Shown here: positions 24,205 to 33,959 of the stretch, one piece after another
Layout: each line of letters begins with the position of its first letter
Position numbering within the stretch: the stretch's first letter is position 1
Assembly (NCBI RefSeq): GCF_035944355.1
Contig: NZ_DASZBH010000014.1
Coordinates: forward strand, 124,001-188,000
Direction of reading: 5' to 3'
Source: Frateuria_A sp035944355
GTDB taxonomy: Bacteria; Pseudomonadota; Gammaproteobacteria; Xanthomonadales; Rhodanobacteraceae
DNA: 64,000 bases
Made by a program: the position numbers and the translations under genes
Notes under the pieces: model-generated
Databases searched by the model: none
The model's input: only the letters and a program-made list of their open reading frames with translations
What the model was told of the DNA's origin: nothing

Positions 24205-25773
24205 GTGATACGTACCACCCTCGCCGCACCCCTCTGTATCGCCCTGCTTGCTGCCGGATGCGCCACAGCGCCGATGACAGGCGGCGCTGCCAGCCCTGTC
24301 GCCAGCCACTCCCGGACGTTCCCCGCCGGCGCACCCAGCGGCGTCTGGTACGAGATCTTCGTGCGCGCCTGGTACGACACCGACGGCGACGGCGTCGGCG
24401 ACCTCAACGGCGTCACGGCGAAGCTCGATTACCTCAAGACGCTCGGCATCGACGGCATCTGGCTGATGCCGATCCATCCTTCATCGAGCTACCACGGCTA
24501 CGACGTCACCGACTACCGCGCGGTCAATCCGCAATACGGCAATCTTGACGATTTCCACCGGCTGATCGACGAAGCGCACAAGCGCGGCATCCGCGTGATC
24601 ATCGACCTGGTGGTGAACCACACCAGCGACCGGCATCCGTGGTTCCGCGCCGCCGCCGATCAGGACGACCCGCACCACGACTGGTACACCTGGTCCACGC
24701 CCCGGACCGACCTGCACGCGACCAGCGCCACGGGCGGTCCGGCCTGGCATGCGCTGGGCACGCAGCACTACCTGGGCACCTTCACTGGCCAGATGCCGGA
24801 TCTGGATTTCGACACCCCCGCCGTGCGCACGGCGGTCACCGACATCGGCCGCTACTGGCTCGCGCAGGGCGCGGACGGGTTCCGTCTCGATGCGGCCCAG
24901 CACATCTATTACGACTTCGCCACGCAGGCGGACGATCCCCAGGTCCTGCGCAAGAACCTGGCCTGGTGGAGCCAGTTCCACCGGGCCATGAGCGCGGTGC
25001 GGCCGGACGTGTACCTGGTCGGCGAAGTCACCCGCGAGGACCCGCGGCAGCTCGAGCCCTGGTTCGGCCCGCTCGATGCGGTGTTCGACTTCCCTCTGGC
25101 CAGCCAGCTGATCGAAAGCGCCCGCACGGAGCGCGCCGGCAAGCTGGGCGGGCTGCTCGCGCGCATCGCCGCCGCGATTCCCGCCGGGAAGGATGCGCCC
25201 TTCCTGTCCAACCACGACCAGGAGCGGGTGATGAGCCAGCTCGCCGGCGATGCGCGGCACATGCGCGTGGCGGCGGCCATGCTGCTCACCCTGCCCGGCC
25301 GCCCGTTCCTCTACTACGGAGAGGAGCTGGGCATGCGCGGCACCAAGCCCGACCCGGATCTGCGTGAACCGATGCGCTGGCATCGTGATCCGCACGGCGC
25401 AGGCGAGAGCCGCTGGAAGGACTTCAGCGCGGGTGACGGCCCGGCCGTATCGGTGGACGCCGAGCAGCAGGACGCCCATTCGCTGCTGGCCTGGTACCGC
25501 ATGCTGATCGGCTGGCGACGCGAGCTGGCGGTGTTGCGCGATGGCGACCTGCGCGTGCCGCCGGTCACCCATCCGCAGGTGGCCGCTTGGGAATTGTCCG
25601 ACGCGGGCAGCGACGTGCTGGTGGTGCACAACCTGTCGCGCCAACCGCAGACGCTCGCGCTCGACGCGTCGTCACGCCGCTTCGCCCGCATTCGCCTGGC
25701 CAGCCTGCCGGGAGCCCTGATCACGCCGGAGCGACTGCACCTGCCCGCCTACGGGTCGGTGATTCTGGAGTGA
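24205..25773 (+). CDS. GH13 alpha-amylase-family lipoprotein
   Basis: A 522-residue enzyme starting at GTG 24205 with GGAG upstream. A lipoprotein signal ends in LLAAGC (Cys19), so it is membrane anchored, possibly at the cell surface. The catalytic triad is Asp229 (GFRLDAAQH), Glu274 (LVGEVTRED) and Asp338 (LSNHDQERV). The opening WYEIFVRAWYDTDGDGVGDL and its length fit secreted maltodextrin-degrading GH13 enzymes. It lies 142 bases downstream of the receptor, which suggests joint surface digestion and uptake. The exact specificity (amylase, neopullulanase or glucosidase) is not visible. Confidence 0.9.
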   Translation: MIRTTLAAPLCIALLAAGCATAPMTGGAASPVASHSRTFPAGAPSGVWYEIFVRAWYDTDGDGVGDLNGVTAKLDYLKTLGIDGIWLMPIHPSSSYHGYDVTDYRAVNPQYGNLDDFHRLIDEAHKRGIRVIIDLVVNHTSDRHPWFRAAADQDDPHHDWYTWSTPRTDLHATSATGGPAWHALGTQHYLGTFTGQMPDLDFDTPAVRTAVTDIGRYWLAQGADGFRLDAAQHIYYDFATQADDPQVLRKNLAWWSQFHRAMSAVRPDVYLVGEVTREDPRQLEPWFGPLDAVFDFPLASQLIESARTERAGKLGGLLARIAAAIPAGKDAPFLSNHDQERVMSQLAGDARHMRVAAAMLLTLPGRPFLYYGEELGMRGTKPDPDLREPMRWHRDPHGAGESRWKDFSAGDGPAVSVDAEQQDAHSLLAWYRMLIGWRRELAVLRDGDLRVPPVTHPQVAAWELSDAGSDVLVVHNLSRQPQTLALDASSRRFARIRLASLPGALITPERLHLPAYGSVILE

Positions 25774-25890
25774 ACACGGACAGCGGCTCCATCGGCCTGA
25801 ACCGGGGTACGGCCGAGTCCGTTTTTCAAGTTCACGCACACCGCCGCGCTTCGTGCGCCGCACCATCGGGAAACCGCGCCATGCCGCACA

Positions 25891-25904
25891 TGAATACGTA
25901 TGCA
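25891..25904. promoter_or_regulatory. LacI-type operator, copy 3 (upstream of GH31)
   Basis: TGAATACGTATGCA, identical to copy 2. It overlaps an in-frame ATG at 25890. This argues that translation of the GH31 gene starts further downstream. Confidence 0.8.
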
Positions 25905-25925
25905 CACGGGTGTTGCACCCGGCAT

Positions 25926-28361
25926 GTGGAGCCCTACCATGGGCGCCGCCGTGTTCGTCTCCACGCGCTCTTCACGAAGTTCAAGAGCGCGTCAATCGGG
26001 CCGATCACGTGGTTTGTCGTTGGAGTACTGCTGGTGTCCCCTTCCTCCGCTGCATCGCTTTCCAAGGCCCGCGCGCACGCCGCGCTGGCCGGGCCAACAT
26101 CCCTCGCGCCGGCCGCGCCCGGCTTCGACGTTCCGCTGGGCGCCGACACGCTGCGCGTGGAGCTCACGGCGCCGAACATCCTGCACGTCCAATACCGCCG
26201 CGCTGGCCATGCTCCCGCGCCGACGGTGGTGATCGACCCGGCGTTGGCGTCGGCACATCGGCCCGCTGCCGAAGTCGCCGAGGACGCCGCCGCCTTGCGC
26301 CTGCATTCCCCGCAGCTGGAAGCGGTGTGGGACAAACAGGAAGGCGACCTGCGCATCGGCCTGCCCGGCCAGCCGCCGCTGCTGCGCCAGTTCGCGCCGG
26401 GCTCGCTGGCGCATGGGCGGCTGAGCCTGATCCACACCAAGGGCGAGCCGATGTACGGCATCGGCGGCTTCGACGCGGTCGAGCCGGCCACCGCCGGCCT
26501 GCTGCGCGACGGCTATCGCACCGTCACCGCCGGCGAGCAGGGTCATGCCGGCGCGCCGTTCGTGTGGACCACCGCCGGCTACGGCGTGCTGGTCGACGGC
26601 GTCGGCGGGCAGATCGCGCTGGGCGACACGCGCATCGACGCGCGCATGTTCGACGGCGGCCTGGACTACTACGTGTTGGTCGGCGACCCGCACGCGATCT
26701 TCGGCGCGCTGGCGCAGGTCAGCGGCCGCAGTCCGCTGTTCCCGAAGTGGGCGATGGGTTTCACCAACAGCCAGTGGGGCATCGACCAGAAGGAGCTGCT
26801 GGACATCGTCCACGGCTACCGCGAACGCCACATTCCGCTGGACAATTTCACCCTCGACTTCGACTGGAAAGCCTGGGGCGAAGACGACTACGGCGAGTTC
26901 CGCTGGAACGAGCACAAGTTCCCCGACGGCGACAGCGGCCGGCTCAAGTCCCTGCTCGACGCCCAGGGCGTGCACCTGACCGGCATCATGAAGCCGCGCA
27001 TCCATCTCCATACCGTCGAAGGACGCGAAGCCAGCGAGCACGGCTACTGGCTGGCGCAGAGCGACCCGGCGCCGGACTATTTCTCCGGCAAACCCGTGCG
27101 CGAGATCGACTTCGCCAACCCGGCGGCGCGCGCCTGGTTCTTCAACGCCGCTCTCAAGCACTCCTTCGCCACCGGCATGGCCGGCTGGTGGAACGACGAG
27201 GCCGACGACGTCGCCGTCGACCTGCAGCACATGGACATGCAGCGCGCGCTCTACGATGGCCAGCGCGCCATTTTCGACCTGCGCGTGTGGTCTCTCAACC
27301 GCAACTTCTACCTGGGCGCGCAGCGCTACGCCTACGGCCTGTGGTCGGGCGACATCCGCACGGGCTTTGCCAGCATGGCCGGCCAGCGCCAGCGCATGCT
27401 GAGCGCGATCAACGTCGGCGCCATGCAGTGGGGCATGGACGGCGGCGGCTTCAAGGGCGGCACGCCGACGCCGGAAAACTACGCGCGCTGGATCCAGTTC
27501 GGCGCCTTCACGCCGGTGTTCCGCGTACATGGCGAGCTGGGCCAGCACCGCCAGCCCTGGGTCTACGGCCCCATCGCCGAGAAGGCGGCCACCGACGCGA
27601 TCCGGCTGCGGCAGTCGCTGATTCCCTACATCTACAGCTACGAGCACCGGCGGCGCGCCACCGGCATCGGCCTGGTCCGTCCGCTGCTGTTCGACTGGCC
27701 GAACGACCCGAACCTGCGCAACGACTACGACGCCTGGCTGTTCGGCGACAGCCTGCTGGTGGCGCCGGTGGTCGAGGAAGGCCAGACCGTCAAGCCGGTC
27801 TACCTGCCCGCGGGCGAATGGATCGACTGGTTCAGCGGCAAGCACTACGCCGGCGGCCAGACGATCCAGCACCCGGCCGACGCGAAGGGCTGGAGCGACA
27901 TCCCGCTGTACGTACGCGAAGGCGCGATCATTCCGCTCGCACCGCCGATGGACTATGTCGGCCAGCATCCGCTTACCGAACTGGAAGTGGAGCTGTTCCC
28001 CGCGTCCCGTGCCAGCCGTTTCGACTACTACGACGACGACGGCACGACCTACGGCTACGAACAGGGCGCCTACTTCCTGCAGTCGATGCAGCTGCAGGCG
28101 CAGGACGGCGCCGCGAACCTGATCCTGGATGCAGCGCAAGGCAGCTACCAGCCGGCGCTGCGCTCGTGGCTGCTCAAGTTCCACGGCGACGCGGCCAAGG
28201 CGGTGAGCAGCAACGGCCGCGCGCTGGAGGCGTTCGCCAGCGTGGACGCCCTGCGCGCCTCGCAGGACGATGGCTGGGCCACGGGGCACGATCGGTTCGG
28301 TCCGGTGACCTGGGTGCGCGTGGCGGCTGGCCGGGCACAATCGGTCGCCCTGGCGCACTAG
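25926..28361 (+). CDS. Exported GH31 alpha-glucosidase
   Basis: A GH31 enzyme of about 811 residues. Near the N-terminus is an export signal (ITWFVVGVLLVSPSSAASLS). The N-terminal beta domain has GEPMYGIGGFD. In the barrel the nucleophile is Asp424 in GWWNDEADD (codon 27195) and the acid/base Asp476 in LWSGDIRTG (codon 27351). A C-terminal beta domain includes FDYYDDDGTTYGYEQGAYF. The start is uncertain: ATG 25890 is in frame but lies on the operator, so GTG 25926 is taken although it lacks a good ribosome binding site. It probably removes glucose from oligosaccharides in the periplasm. Confidence 0.85.
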   Translation: MEPYHGRRRVRLHALFTKFKSASIGPITWFVVGVLLVSPSSAASLSKARAHAALAGPTSLAPAAPGFDVPLGADTLRVELTAPNILHVQYRRAGHAPAPTVVIDPALASAHRPAAEVAEDAAALRLHSPQLEAVWDKQEGDLRIGLPGQPPLLRQFAPGSLAHGRLSLIHTKGEPMYGIGGFDAVEPATAGLLRDGYRTVTAGEQGHAGAPFVWTTAGYGVLVDGVGGQIALGDTRIDARMFDGGLDYYVLVGDPHAIFGALAQVSGRSPLFPKWAMGFTNSQWGIDQKELLDIVHGYRERHIPLDNFTLDFDWKAWGEDDYGEFRWNEHKFPDGDSGRLKSLLDAQGVHLTGIMKPRIHLHTVEGREASEHGYWLAQSDPAPDYFSGKPVREIDFANPAARAWFFNAALKHSFATGMAGWWNDEADDVAVDLQHMDMQRALYDGQRAIFDLRVWSLNRNFYLGAQRYAYGLWSGDIRTGFASMAGQRQRMLSAINVGAMQWGMDGGGFKGGTPTPENYARWIQFGAFTPVFRVHGELGQHRQPWVYGPIAEKAATDAIRLRQSLIPYIYSYEHRRRATGIGLVRPLLFDWPNDPNLRNDYDAWLFGDSLLVAPVVEEGQTVKPVYLPAGEWIDWFSGKHYAGGQTIQHPADAKGWSDIPLYVREGAIIPLAPPMDYVGQHPLTELEVELFPASRASRFDYYDDDGTTYGYEQGAYFLQSMQLQAQDGAANLILDAAQGSYQPALRSWLLKFHGDAAKAVSSNGRALEAFASVDALRASQDDGWATGHDRFGPVTWVRVAAGRAQSVALAH

Positions 28362-28564
28362 CGGCCGCGACGGCCACAGGCGCGCGTACGTAAGGCGTCG
28401 CCCCGTGGAGCGTGGTCTTGCCGACCGCCAGGAGGCTCGGTGACCAGGCAGCCGCGGTGTGGATGTTGCAGCCGCAGCATGCGCGATGCGCCATGGCATG
28501 ACATAAACAGGCCACCTAGAGGACCCCTGCCGATGACCCGCCTCTCTCCCGATCCGGCCCGGCC
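28362..28564. other. Gap between GH31 and the six-hairpin glycosidase gene
   Basis: No complete gene. AGAGG at 28518-28522 followed by ATG 28533 looks like a translation start, but that frame stops after 12 codons. It may be the displaced true start of the downstream gene. Confidence 0.4.
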
Positions 28565-30745
28565 GTGCTGAGCCTGCTGCTTGTGGCGATGGCCGCGACC
28601 GCCACCACGACCTGGCACCAGGGACTGGACTGGCGCGGCGAGCACGCCGCCATCCAGCGCGGCGCCGGGGGCAGCTTCACGCTGGCGTCGTCCTCCGGGC
28701 AGCGCACCGTCCCCGCGCAGCCGCTGCGCAGCGAAACGGCCAGCGACCTGTTCGACGGCCTGTTCGCGATGGCCCAGGACGACCTGCGCCAGGACTCGGT
28801 GGAGCAGATCCGCGACGGCGCCTTCGCCCACGGCCAGCCCATCCCCTGCCACTGTTTCGAAACCGGCCTGAAGTGGCCCTACGTGTGGACGCGCGACCTG
28901 TCCTACGCGGTCGACCTGGGGCTGTGGCGCTTCGATCCCTCGCGCTCGCGCAACGGATTGGAGTTCAAGCTCTCGGACGTGCGCGTTCCCTCCGCGCCAG
29001 CGGGCCCGTACCCGATGCAGGACACCGGTTCGGGCGGCAGCTGGCCGGTCAGCACCGACCGCGTGGTGTGGTTCCTGGCCGCACGCCACCTGCTCGGCGA
29101 CCCGGCGTTCGCCGGCAAGGTCTACCCGGCGCTGCGTGCCACCCTGGCCCAGGACCGCCAGTACGCCTTCGACGATGCGATGGGGCTGTATCGCGGCGAG
29201 ACCTCGTTCCTGGACTGGCGCGAGCAGAGCTACCCGGCCTGGACGGCCGACCGGGTGACTTTCATCGCGCAGTCCTTTGCGCTCTCGACCAACGTATTGC
29301 ACTACCAGGCGCTGCAACTGGCCGCCAGCATGGCGAGCCAACGCCACGACATGCCCGCAGCAGCGGCCTACCGGGCGCAGGCACAGGCGCTCAAGGCCGC
29401 GATCAACACCCGCTTCTGGCGCGGTGACCGCGGCACGTACATGAGCTACATCGGCGGCGACGGCACGCCCTACGACAGCTACGACCTGCTCGGCATCGCG
29501 CTGGCGATCGACAGCGGCGTGGCCGATCGCGAGCGCGCAGGCCAGGCGCTCTCCAGCTATCCCACGTGGCCGGCCGGAAGCCCGGTGATCTGGCCCGAGC
29601 GCGCCGACCAGCCGATCTACCACAACCGTGCGATCTGGCCCTTCGTCAGCGCCTACGCGCTGCGCGCCGCGCGAGTGACCCGGCAGCCCTCGCGCATCGC
29701 GCACGAAATCGCGTCGCTGATGCGCGGCGCGGCCCTTAGCGGCTCCAACATGGAGAACTACGAGCTGCTGACCCAGGCCCGGCACGTGGACGCGGGCCCG
29801 CTCAGCGGTCCGGTGGTCAACTCGCCCCGCCAGTTGTGGTCGGTGGCCGGCTACCTGGCGATGGTCACCGAAGGCGTGTTCGGCCTGACCGAAGATGGAC
29901 GCGTAGAGCCGCTGCTTCCCGTGTCGCTGGTGCCGATGCTGTTCGGTGACCGGCGGTCGATCTCGCTCGACCTGAAGGACAGCCGCATTACGCTGGAGCG
30001 GCCTGCGCACCTGACCGGCAACCTGCTCGTCGCCGGCGCTGTCCGGACCCAGGGCACGGCCACCACGGTGGCGCTGAAGGCGATCGAAGTGGACGATCCA
30101 CCGTTGCGTACCGATGCGCCGCTCAGTGCTCCCATCGCCCCCGCCGCACCCCGCGTGCAGGCCACGGGCGATGGCTGGCGCGTCGAGGTCGACGGGCGCC
30201 AGCGGCTTTACCTCGATGGCCGGCTGCACGGCGAGATCGACGGCGCCACGCAGCTGCCCGCGCGGCCGGGCCTGGCCTGCCTCAGCGCCACGCGGACCGA
30301 TGCGCAAGGCCTCGAATCGCTGCACTCCCCTGCGGTCTGCGTGGGCGACCAGACGCGAGTCGCCGGCGACTGGCCGCGGACATGGAAGGCGCCGGCCAGC
30401 GGCAGCTACCGCGTCGCGCTTGATTACGAGAACGGCCACGGCCCGATCAACACCGGCATCACCGCGGCAGTGAAGATGCTGGTGATCCGCTGCGACGACG
30501 CGCCGGAGCAGCGCCTGCCGCTGGTGATGCCGCACAGCGTCGCGATCCAGCCCTCGACCTGGGGCCGTTTCGAGGCGCACGCGGGCGCGCGCTGCCGCTT
30601 CACGCTGGAGGACGGATTCAACATGAGCTACCTCGCCCACTTCGCGCAGTACACCGGCGGCAGCGGCGGCGGCAGCGGGCCATTGAACGAGGCGCGGCTG
30701 CATGACCTGGTGATCGCCCCGATCGCCGGCCACGCCACGCCATGA
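28565..30745 (+). CDS. Exported six-hairpin (GH15/GH63-like) glycosidase
   Basis: A protein of about 726 residues with an (alpha/alpha)6-type catalytic region. Motifs include LKWPYVWTRDLSYAVDLGLW (near residue 103), TSFLDWREQSYPAW with a likely acidic catalytic residue, and SGSNMENYELLTQARHVDAG. A beta-rich C-terminal region follows (about 510-726). This resembles MGH1/GH15-type glucoside hydrolases, and a debranching or glucoamylase-like role fits the locus. The start is GTG 28565, leaving a hydrophobic signal without the usual basic n-region. An upstream ATG 28533 with a better ribosome binding site is one base out of frame. It overlaps the transporter gene by ATGA. Confidence 0.8.
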   Translation: MLSLLLVAMAATATTTWHQGLDWRGEHAAIQRGAGGSFTLASSSGQRTVPAQPLRSETASDLFDGLFAMAQDDLRQDSVEQIRDGAFAHGQPIPCHCFETGLKWPYVWTRDLSYAVDLGLWRFDPSRSRNGLEFKLSDVRVPSAPAGPYPMQDTGSGGSWPVSTDRVVWFLAARHLLGDPAFAGKVYPALRATLAQDRQYAFDDAMGLYRGETSFLDWREQSYPAWTADRVTFIAQSFALSTNVLHYQALQLAASMASQRHDMPAAAAYRAQAQALKAAINTRFWRGDRGTYMSYIGGDGTPYDSYDLLGIALAIDSGVADRERAGQALSSYPTWPAGSPVIWPERADQPIYHNRAIWPFVSAYALRAARVTRQPSRIAHEIASLMRGAALSGSNMENYELLTQARHVDAGPLSGPVVNSPRQLWSVAGYLAMVTEGVFGLTEDGRVEPLLPVSLVPMLFGDRRSISLDLKDSRITLERPAHLTGNLLVAGAVRTQGTATTVALKAIEVDDPPLRTDAPLSAPIAPAAPRVQATGDGWRVEVDGRQRLYLDGRLHGEIDGATQLPARPGLACLSATRTDAQGLESLHSPAVCVGDQTRVAGDWPRTWKAPASGSYRVALDYENGHGPINTGITAAVKMLVIRCDDAPEQRLPLVMPHSVAIQPSTWGRFEAHAGARCRFTLEDGFNMSYLAHFAQYTGGSGGGSGPLNEARLHDLVIAPIAGHATP

Positions 30746-32238
30746 CGCAGCTTCCGACCCGCAAACCGGCGCTGTCCTTCTGGCAGATCTGGAACATGTG
30801 CTTCGGCTTCCTCGGCCTGCAGTTCGGCTTCGCGCTGCAGAACGCCAACGTCAGCCGGATCTTCCAGACCCTCGGCGCGAACCTGAACGACATCCCGGCC
30901 TTGTGGATCGCCGCCCCGCTGACCGGGCTGATCGTGCAGCCGATCATCGGCCACGTTTCCGACCGCACCTGGAACCGGCTGGGCCGGCGGCGCCCCTATT
31001 TCCTCGCCGGCGCCGTGCTCGCCTCGCTGGCGCTGCTGTGGCTGCCCAACGCGCCCGCACTGTGGATCGCCGCCGGGCTGTTGTGGATCCTGGATGCGTC
31101 GATCAACGTATCGATGGAGCCGTTCCGCGCCTTTGTCGGCGATCAGCTGCCGACGCAGCAACGTCCGGCCGGCTACGCGATGCAGAGCTTCTTCATCGGC
31201 GTGGGCGCGGTGGTCGCCTCCATGCTGCCGTGGCTGCTGGCGCACCTGGGCGTGGCCAACGTGGCGCCCGGCGGCGGCATTCCCGACACGGTCAGGTACG
31301 CCTTCTACGCCGGCGGCGCGGTGCTGCTCGGCGCGGTGCTGTGGACGATCCTGCGCACGCGCGAGTACCCGCCGGCGCAGTTGCGCGCGTTCGCCGACAG
31401 CGCAGCGCAGGACGCGCCGCCGGACGCCTCGCGTGCGTGGCGGCCGGGCTTGGTGCTGTCGCTGGTCGGCTGCGGCGTGCTCTATGCGATCGGCCACTTC
31501 GCACTGGAGAAGGAGCTCTACCTGCTGGCCGGCGGACTGGTCGCTTCGGGACTGCTTTTCATCTGGCTGAGCTTCACTCGCAGCCACGGCATGCTGCGCG
31601 AGGTGATGGGCGACCTGTACGGCATGCCGGTCTCGATGCGGCGCCTGGCCTGGGTGCAGTTGTTCTCCTGGTTCGCGCTGTTCGCGATGTGGATCTACAC
31701 CACCGCCGGCGTCACCCAGACGATCTATGGCACCACCGACGTCGGCTCGGCGCTCTACAACGAAGGCGCCAACTGGGTCGGCATGCTGTTCGCCGCGTAC
31801 AACGGCTTCGCCGCGCTGGCCGCGCTGGTGATCCCGCTGATGGTGCGTCGCTGGGGACTGCGCGTCAGCCACCTGGTCAATCTGGGCCTGGGCGGCGCGG
31901 GGCTGCTGTCGTTCCTGCTGATCCGCGATCCGCGCTGGCTGCTGGCTTCGATGGTCGGCGTGGGCTTCGCCTGGGCCTCGATCCTGTCGCTGCCCTACGC
32001 GCTGCTGTCGGACAACCTGCCGGCGTCGAAGATGGGCGTGTACATGGGCATCTTCAATTTCTTCATCGTGATTCCGCAGCTGCTGGCCGCCAGCGTGCTG
32101 GGTCTGCTGCTGCGCCTGTGCTTCGGCAACCAGCCGATCTGGGCGCTGGCGCTGGGCGGCGCCTGCCTGCTGGTCGCCGGCCTGTTCACGCTGCGCGTGC
32201 ACGAGCCTGAAACCGCAACCACGTTGCAGGCCGCGTAG
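30742..32238 (+). CDS. MFS sugar transporter, SLC45/GPH-like (maltose-type)
   Basis: A 498-residue, 12-helix inner-membrane transporter. It starts SFWQIWNMCFGFLGLQFGFA and has the family-typical IGHVSDRTWNRLGRRRPY loop after helix 2. This is the type found beside maltose genes in xanthomonads and Caulobacter, where it imports maltose or sucrose with cations. The large middle loop between helices 6 and 7 spans about residues 210-230. ATG 30742 overlaps the preceding TGA. The substrate is inferred from the locus. Confidence 0.9.
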   Translation: MTQLPTRKPALSFWQIWNMCFGFLGLQFGFALQNANVSRIFQTLGANLNDIPALWIAAPLTGLIVQPIIGHVSDRTWNRLGRRRPYFLAGAVLASLALLWLPNAPALWIAAGLLWILDASINVSMEPFRAFVGDQLPTQQRPAGYAMQSFFIGVGAVVASMLPWLLAHLGVANVAPGGGIPDTVRYAFYAGGAVLLGAVLWTILRTREYPPAQLRAFADSAAQDAPPDASRAWRPGLVLSLVGCGVLYAIGHFALEKELYLLAGGLVASGLLFIWLSFTRSHGMLREVMGDLYGMPVSMRRLAWVQLFSWFALFAMWIYTTAGVTQTIYGTTDVGSALYNEGANWVGMLFAAYNGFAALAALVIPLMVRRWGLRVSHLVNLGLGGAGLLSFLLIRDPRWLLASMVGVGFAWASILSLPYALLSDNLPASKMGVYMGIFNFFIVIPQLLAASVLGLLLRLCFGNQPIWALALGGACLLVAGLFTLRVHEPETATTLQAA

Positions 32239-32276
32239 CCCTGGACGGTGTTACCGCTTCACTCCAAGGACCCAGC

Positions 32277-33959
32277 ATGAAGCCAAAGACAGTCACTGCC
32301 TGCCTGGCCTTGGCCCTCACCCTCGGCGCCGCCCGCGCGGATACGCGCCCGCCCGAGTTCTACGGCACCGAGACGCCGTTCGCCTCCAACGCGATCTACT
32401 TCGTGCTGACCGACCGCTTCGTCAACGGCGATCCGTCCAACGACCATCGCGACCAGGGCGGCGCCCATCGCACCTTCGACATCCCCGTGCCGGGCGCGCC
32501 CAAAGGCGAGAGCGCGAACATCGGCTACCTGGGCGGCGACTTCAAGGGCGTGCTGGAGAACGCCGGCTACATCCGCGGCATGGGCTTCGGCGCGGTGTGG
32601 ATCACGCCGATCGTGGACAACCCGGACGAAGCCTTCACCGGCGGCGACCCGGTGCATTGGGGCTCGAAGTTCACCGACCGCGGCAAGACCGGCTTTCACG
32701 GCTACTGGGGCGTCAACTTCTACAAGGTCGACGAACACCTGCCGAGCAAGGACCTGGACTACGCGCAGTTCACCGCGGGGATGCACGAGGCGGGCCTGAA
32801 GGTGGTGCAGGACATCGTGCTCAACCACGGCTCGCCCGCCTTCACTATGCCGGTGCGTCAGCCGCAGTTCGGGCAGATCTTCGACGCTCAGGGCAAGCTC
32901 GTCGCCGACGAGCAGAACCTGCCGCCCTGGCGGCTGGACCCGCGCCACAACCCGCTGCACCGCTTCTACCACGCCTACGAGGACCTGGCGCAGCTGTCCA
33001 ACAACGACGAGTTCAACCCGGCGGTGCTGGACTACTTCACCGGCGCCTACCTCCAATGGATCGGCCAGGGCGCGGACGCCTTCCGCATCGACACCCTCAA
33101 CCACATGTCGACGGAGTTCTGGCGCCAGTTCTCCGCACGCATCCGAACCAGACACCCGGGCTTCTTCATGTACGGCGAGGCGTTCGATTACAGCCCGGAC
33201 GACATCGGCAAGTACACCTGGGCATCGAGCGGCGGCATCAGCCTGCTCGACTTCCCGCAGCAGCAGGCGATCAAGGCGGTGTTCGAGCACCCGGGCAGCG
33301 ACTACGGACTGCTGCGGTCGAAGCTGTATCTCACGAACGGACCGTATGCCAACCCTTACGAGCTGGTGACCTTCTACGACAACCACGACATGGCGCGCCT
33401 GGACGCCAGCGATGCCGGCTTCATCGACGCCGACAACTGGCTGTTCACCGCGCGTGGCATCCCGGCGATCTACTACGGCTCGGAGACCGGCTTCGAACGC
33501 GGCCGCGCCGAGCACGAGGGCAACCGCAACTACTACGGCCAGGCGCGCATCGACGCGGCGGGCAAGAGCCCGATCTATCGCCAGCTCAAGCGCGTCGCCA
33601 ACCTGCGCGCCCGGACGCCGGCGCTGCAGCGCGGGCTGATGCTGGTGGAGCGCATGGCGGGCGACCAGGCGGCGTTCTACCGCGTCTACCAGAAGGACAG
33701 CGCACACCAGATCGCGCTGGTGCTGCTCAACAAGGGCGACAAGACCGCATCGTTCCACGTGACCAACTACCTGCAGCCGGGCCGTTGGCTGGCGGCGCTG
33801 GACGGCGAGGCGATCGAGGTGGCCGAGGGCGGTGAGCTCGCGGCCAGCGTGGGCCCGCACGACGTGGCGGTCTACCTGCTCGATGCGCCGGCCACCCGTG
33901 GCGACCTGGTGGCGGAGCTCGCACGGCTGATGCGCGACAAGGGCCACCCGGATGACTGA
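32277..33959 (+). CDS. Exported GH13 enzyme, CGTase/cyclomaltodextrinase-like
   Basis: A 560-residue GH13 protein with a cleavable signal peptide (residues 1-21, ending GAARA). The barrel opens AIYFVLTDRFVNGDPSNDHR, as in bacterial CGTase-like and maltogenic enzymes. The triad is Asp272 (AFRIDTLNH), Glu301 (MYGEAFDY) and Asp371 (FYDNHDMARL). It lacks the C-terminal starch-binding domain of classical CGTases, having only domain C. The product (cyclodextrins or maltose) cannot be decided from sequence. It follows the transporter by 38 bases and overlaps the esterase gene by 8 bases. Confidence 0.9.
   Translation: MKPKTVTACLALALTLGAARADTRPPEFYGTETPFASNAIYFVLTDRFVNGDPSNDHRDQGGAHRTFDIPVPGAPKGESANIGYLGGDFKGVLENAGYIRGMGFGAVWITPIVDNPDEAFTGGDPVHWGSKFTDRGKTGFHGYWGVNFYKVDEHLPSKDLDYAQFTAGMHEAGLKVVQDIVLNHGSPAFTMPVRQPQFGQIFDAQGKLVADEQNLPPWRLDPRHNPLHRFYHAYEDLAQLSNNDEFNPAVLDYFTGAYLQWIGQGADAFRIDTLNHMSTEFWRQFSARIRTRHPGFFMYGEAFDYSPDDIGKYTWASSGGISLLDFPQQQAIKAVFEHPGSDYGLLRSKLYLTNGPYANPYELVTFYDNHDMARLDASDAGFIDADNWLFTARGIPAIYYGSETGFERGRAEHEGNRNYYGQARIDAAGKSPIYRQLKRVANLRARTPALQRGLMLVERMAGDQAAFYRVYQKDSAHQIALVLLNKGDKTASFHVTNYLQPGRWLAALDGEAIEVAEGGELAASVGPHDVAVYLLDAPATRGDLVAELARLMRDKGHPDD

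Noticed and set aside
24205..24219. A fifth LacI operator (GTGATACGTACCACC) before the GH13 lipoprotein
   Set aside because: Only the central ATACGTA matches, the outer half-site bases differ, and it lies within the start of the coding sequence.
28533..28571. A separate 12-codon leader peptide gene before the six-hairpin glycosidase
   Set aside because: It has a plausible ribosome binding site but no attenuator structure or regulatory codons. A displaced start of the downstream gene is the simpler reading.
30628..32202. Long minus-strand frame opposite the SLC45-like transporter
   Set aside because: It is composed of Gln/Arg/His-rich low-complexity sequence antisense to a well-supported 12-helix transporter.
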